DNA of 5,217 nucleotides from an uncultured Prevotellaceae bacterium. Its GTDB lineage: Bacteria; Bacteroidota; Bacteroidia; Bacteroidales; Bacteroidaceae. This document shows, piece by piece, positions 5,210 through 5,217 of the stretch. Below the pieces are notes generated by a model. The model was not told the origin of the DNA, did not search any database, and saw nothing but the letters and a program-made list of their open reading frames with translations. A program made the position numbers and the translations under genes. The stretch covers positions 1 to 5,217 of the forward strand of contig CALGGJ010000121.1 in the NCBI GenBank assembly GCA_937915745.1, written 5' to 3'. Positions within the stretch are counted from its first letter, which is position 1, and every line of letters starts with the position of its first letter.

Positions 5210-5217
5210 TCACGTTT

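Larger units (their letters stand above)
5085..5217. other. Non-coding right end
   Basis: No frame of useful length and no TAnnTTTG promoter box is visible in these 133 bases on either strand. They hold the inverted repeat copy (5109-5129), a GTTTAAC direct repeat (5107-5113 and 5138-5144) and the hairpin at 5167-5209. No gene is seen to begin before the window ends. Confidence 0.6.

Overview
The window reads like chromosomal DNA from a Bacteroidales bacterium (Prevotella/Bacteroides-like; genus not resolvable). Three signs support this. Two promoters fit the Bacteroidetes pattern TTTG-N20-TAnnTTTG. The gene starts lack convincing Shine-Dalgarno sites and have A/T-rich or C/A-rich leaders instead. 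The first gene encodes a secreted protein whose predicted signal peptide ends in A|Q. No transposase, integrase, tRNA, rRNA or CRISPR array is visible.

Layout. Positions 1-81 hold the left copy of a short dispersed repeat (37-58) inside a small frame that is open at the window edge and stops at 66. A strong rho-independent terminator follows (82-116). Next is a 22-bp-period tandem array (about 7.5 copies, 141-306) in non-coding DNA, then a bulged hairpin (309-346) just past the end of a leftward gene. That gene (350-1228, minus) encodes a secreted CE1-like alpha/beta-hydrolase esterase. The 223-bp divergent intergenic region (1229-1451) holds two face-away promoters, one for the esterase and one for a rightward gene group.

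The rightward group is an iron-type alcohol dehydrogenase (1452-2663), an iron-sulfur-flavoprotein-like NAD(P)H oxidoreductase (2660-3277), ribose-5-phosphate isomerase B (3340-3795) and an M18 zinc aminopeptidase (3792-5084). Genes 1/2 and 3/4 each overlap by four bases (ATGA), so they look like two translationally coupled pairs separated by a 62-bp A/T-rich gap with no clear promoter. The first pair is redox (aldehyde reduction plus a flavin/Fe-S electron carrier). The second pair is housekeeping (pentose phosphate isomerisation, peptide turnover). A shared process is not evident from sequence alone.

The non-coding right end (5085-5217) carries an inverted copy of the left-edge repeat (5109-5129) and a 17-bp hairpin (5167-5209). 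An upstream segment can compete for pairing with the left arm of that hairpin. The least explained signals are the 22-bp tandem array, the inverted repeat copies at the two ends, and this alternative-fold hairpin. The protein genes belong to known families; I see no clear evidence of a new multi-gene system, though the Fe-S cysteine motif in the flavoprotein and an unusual loop in RpiB deserve a look.
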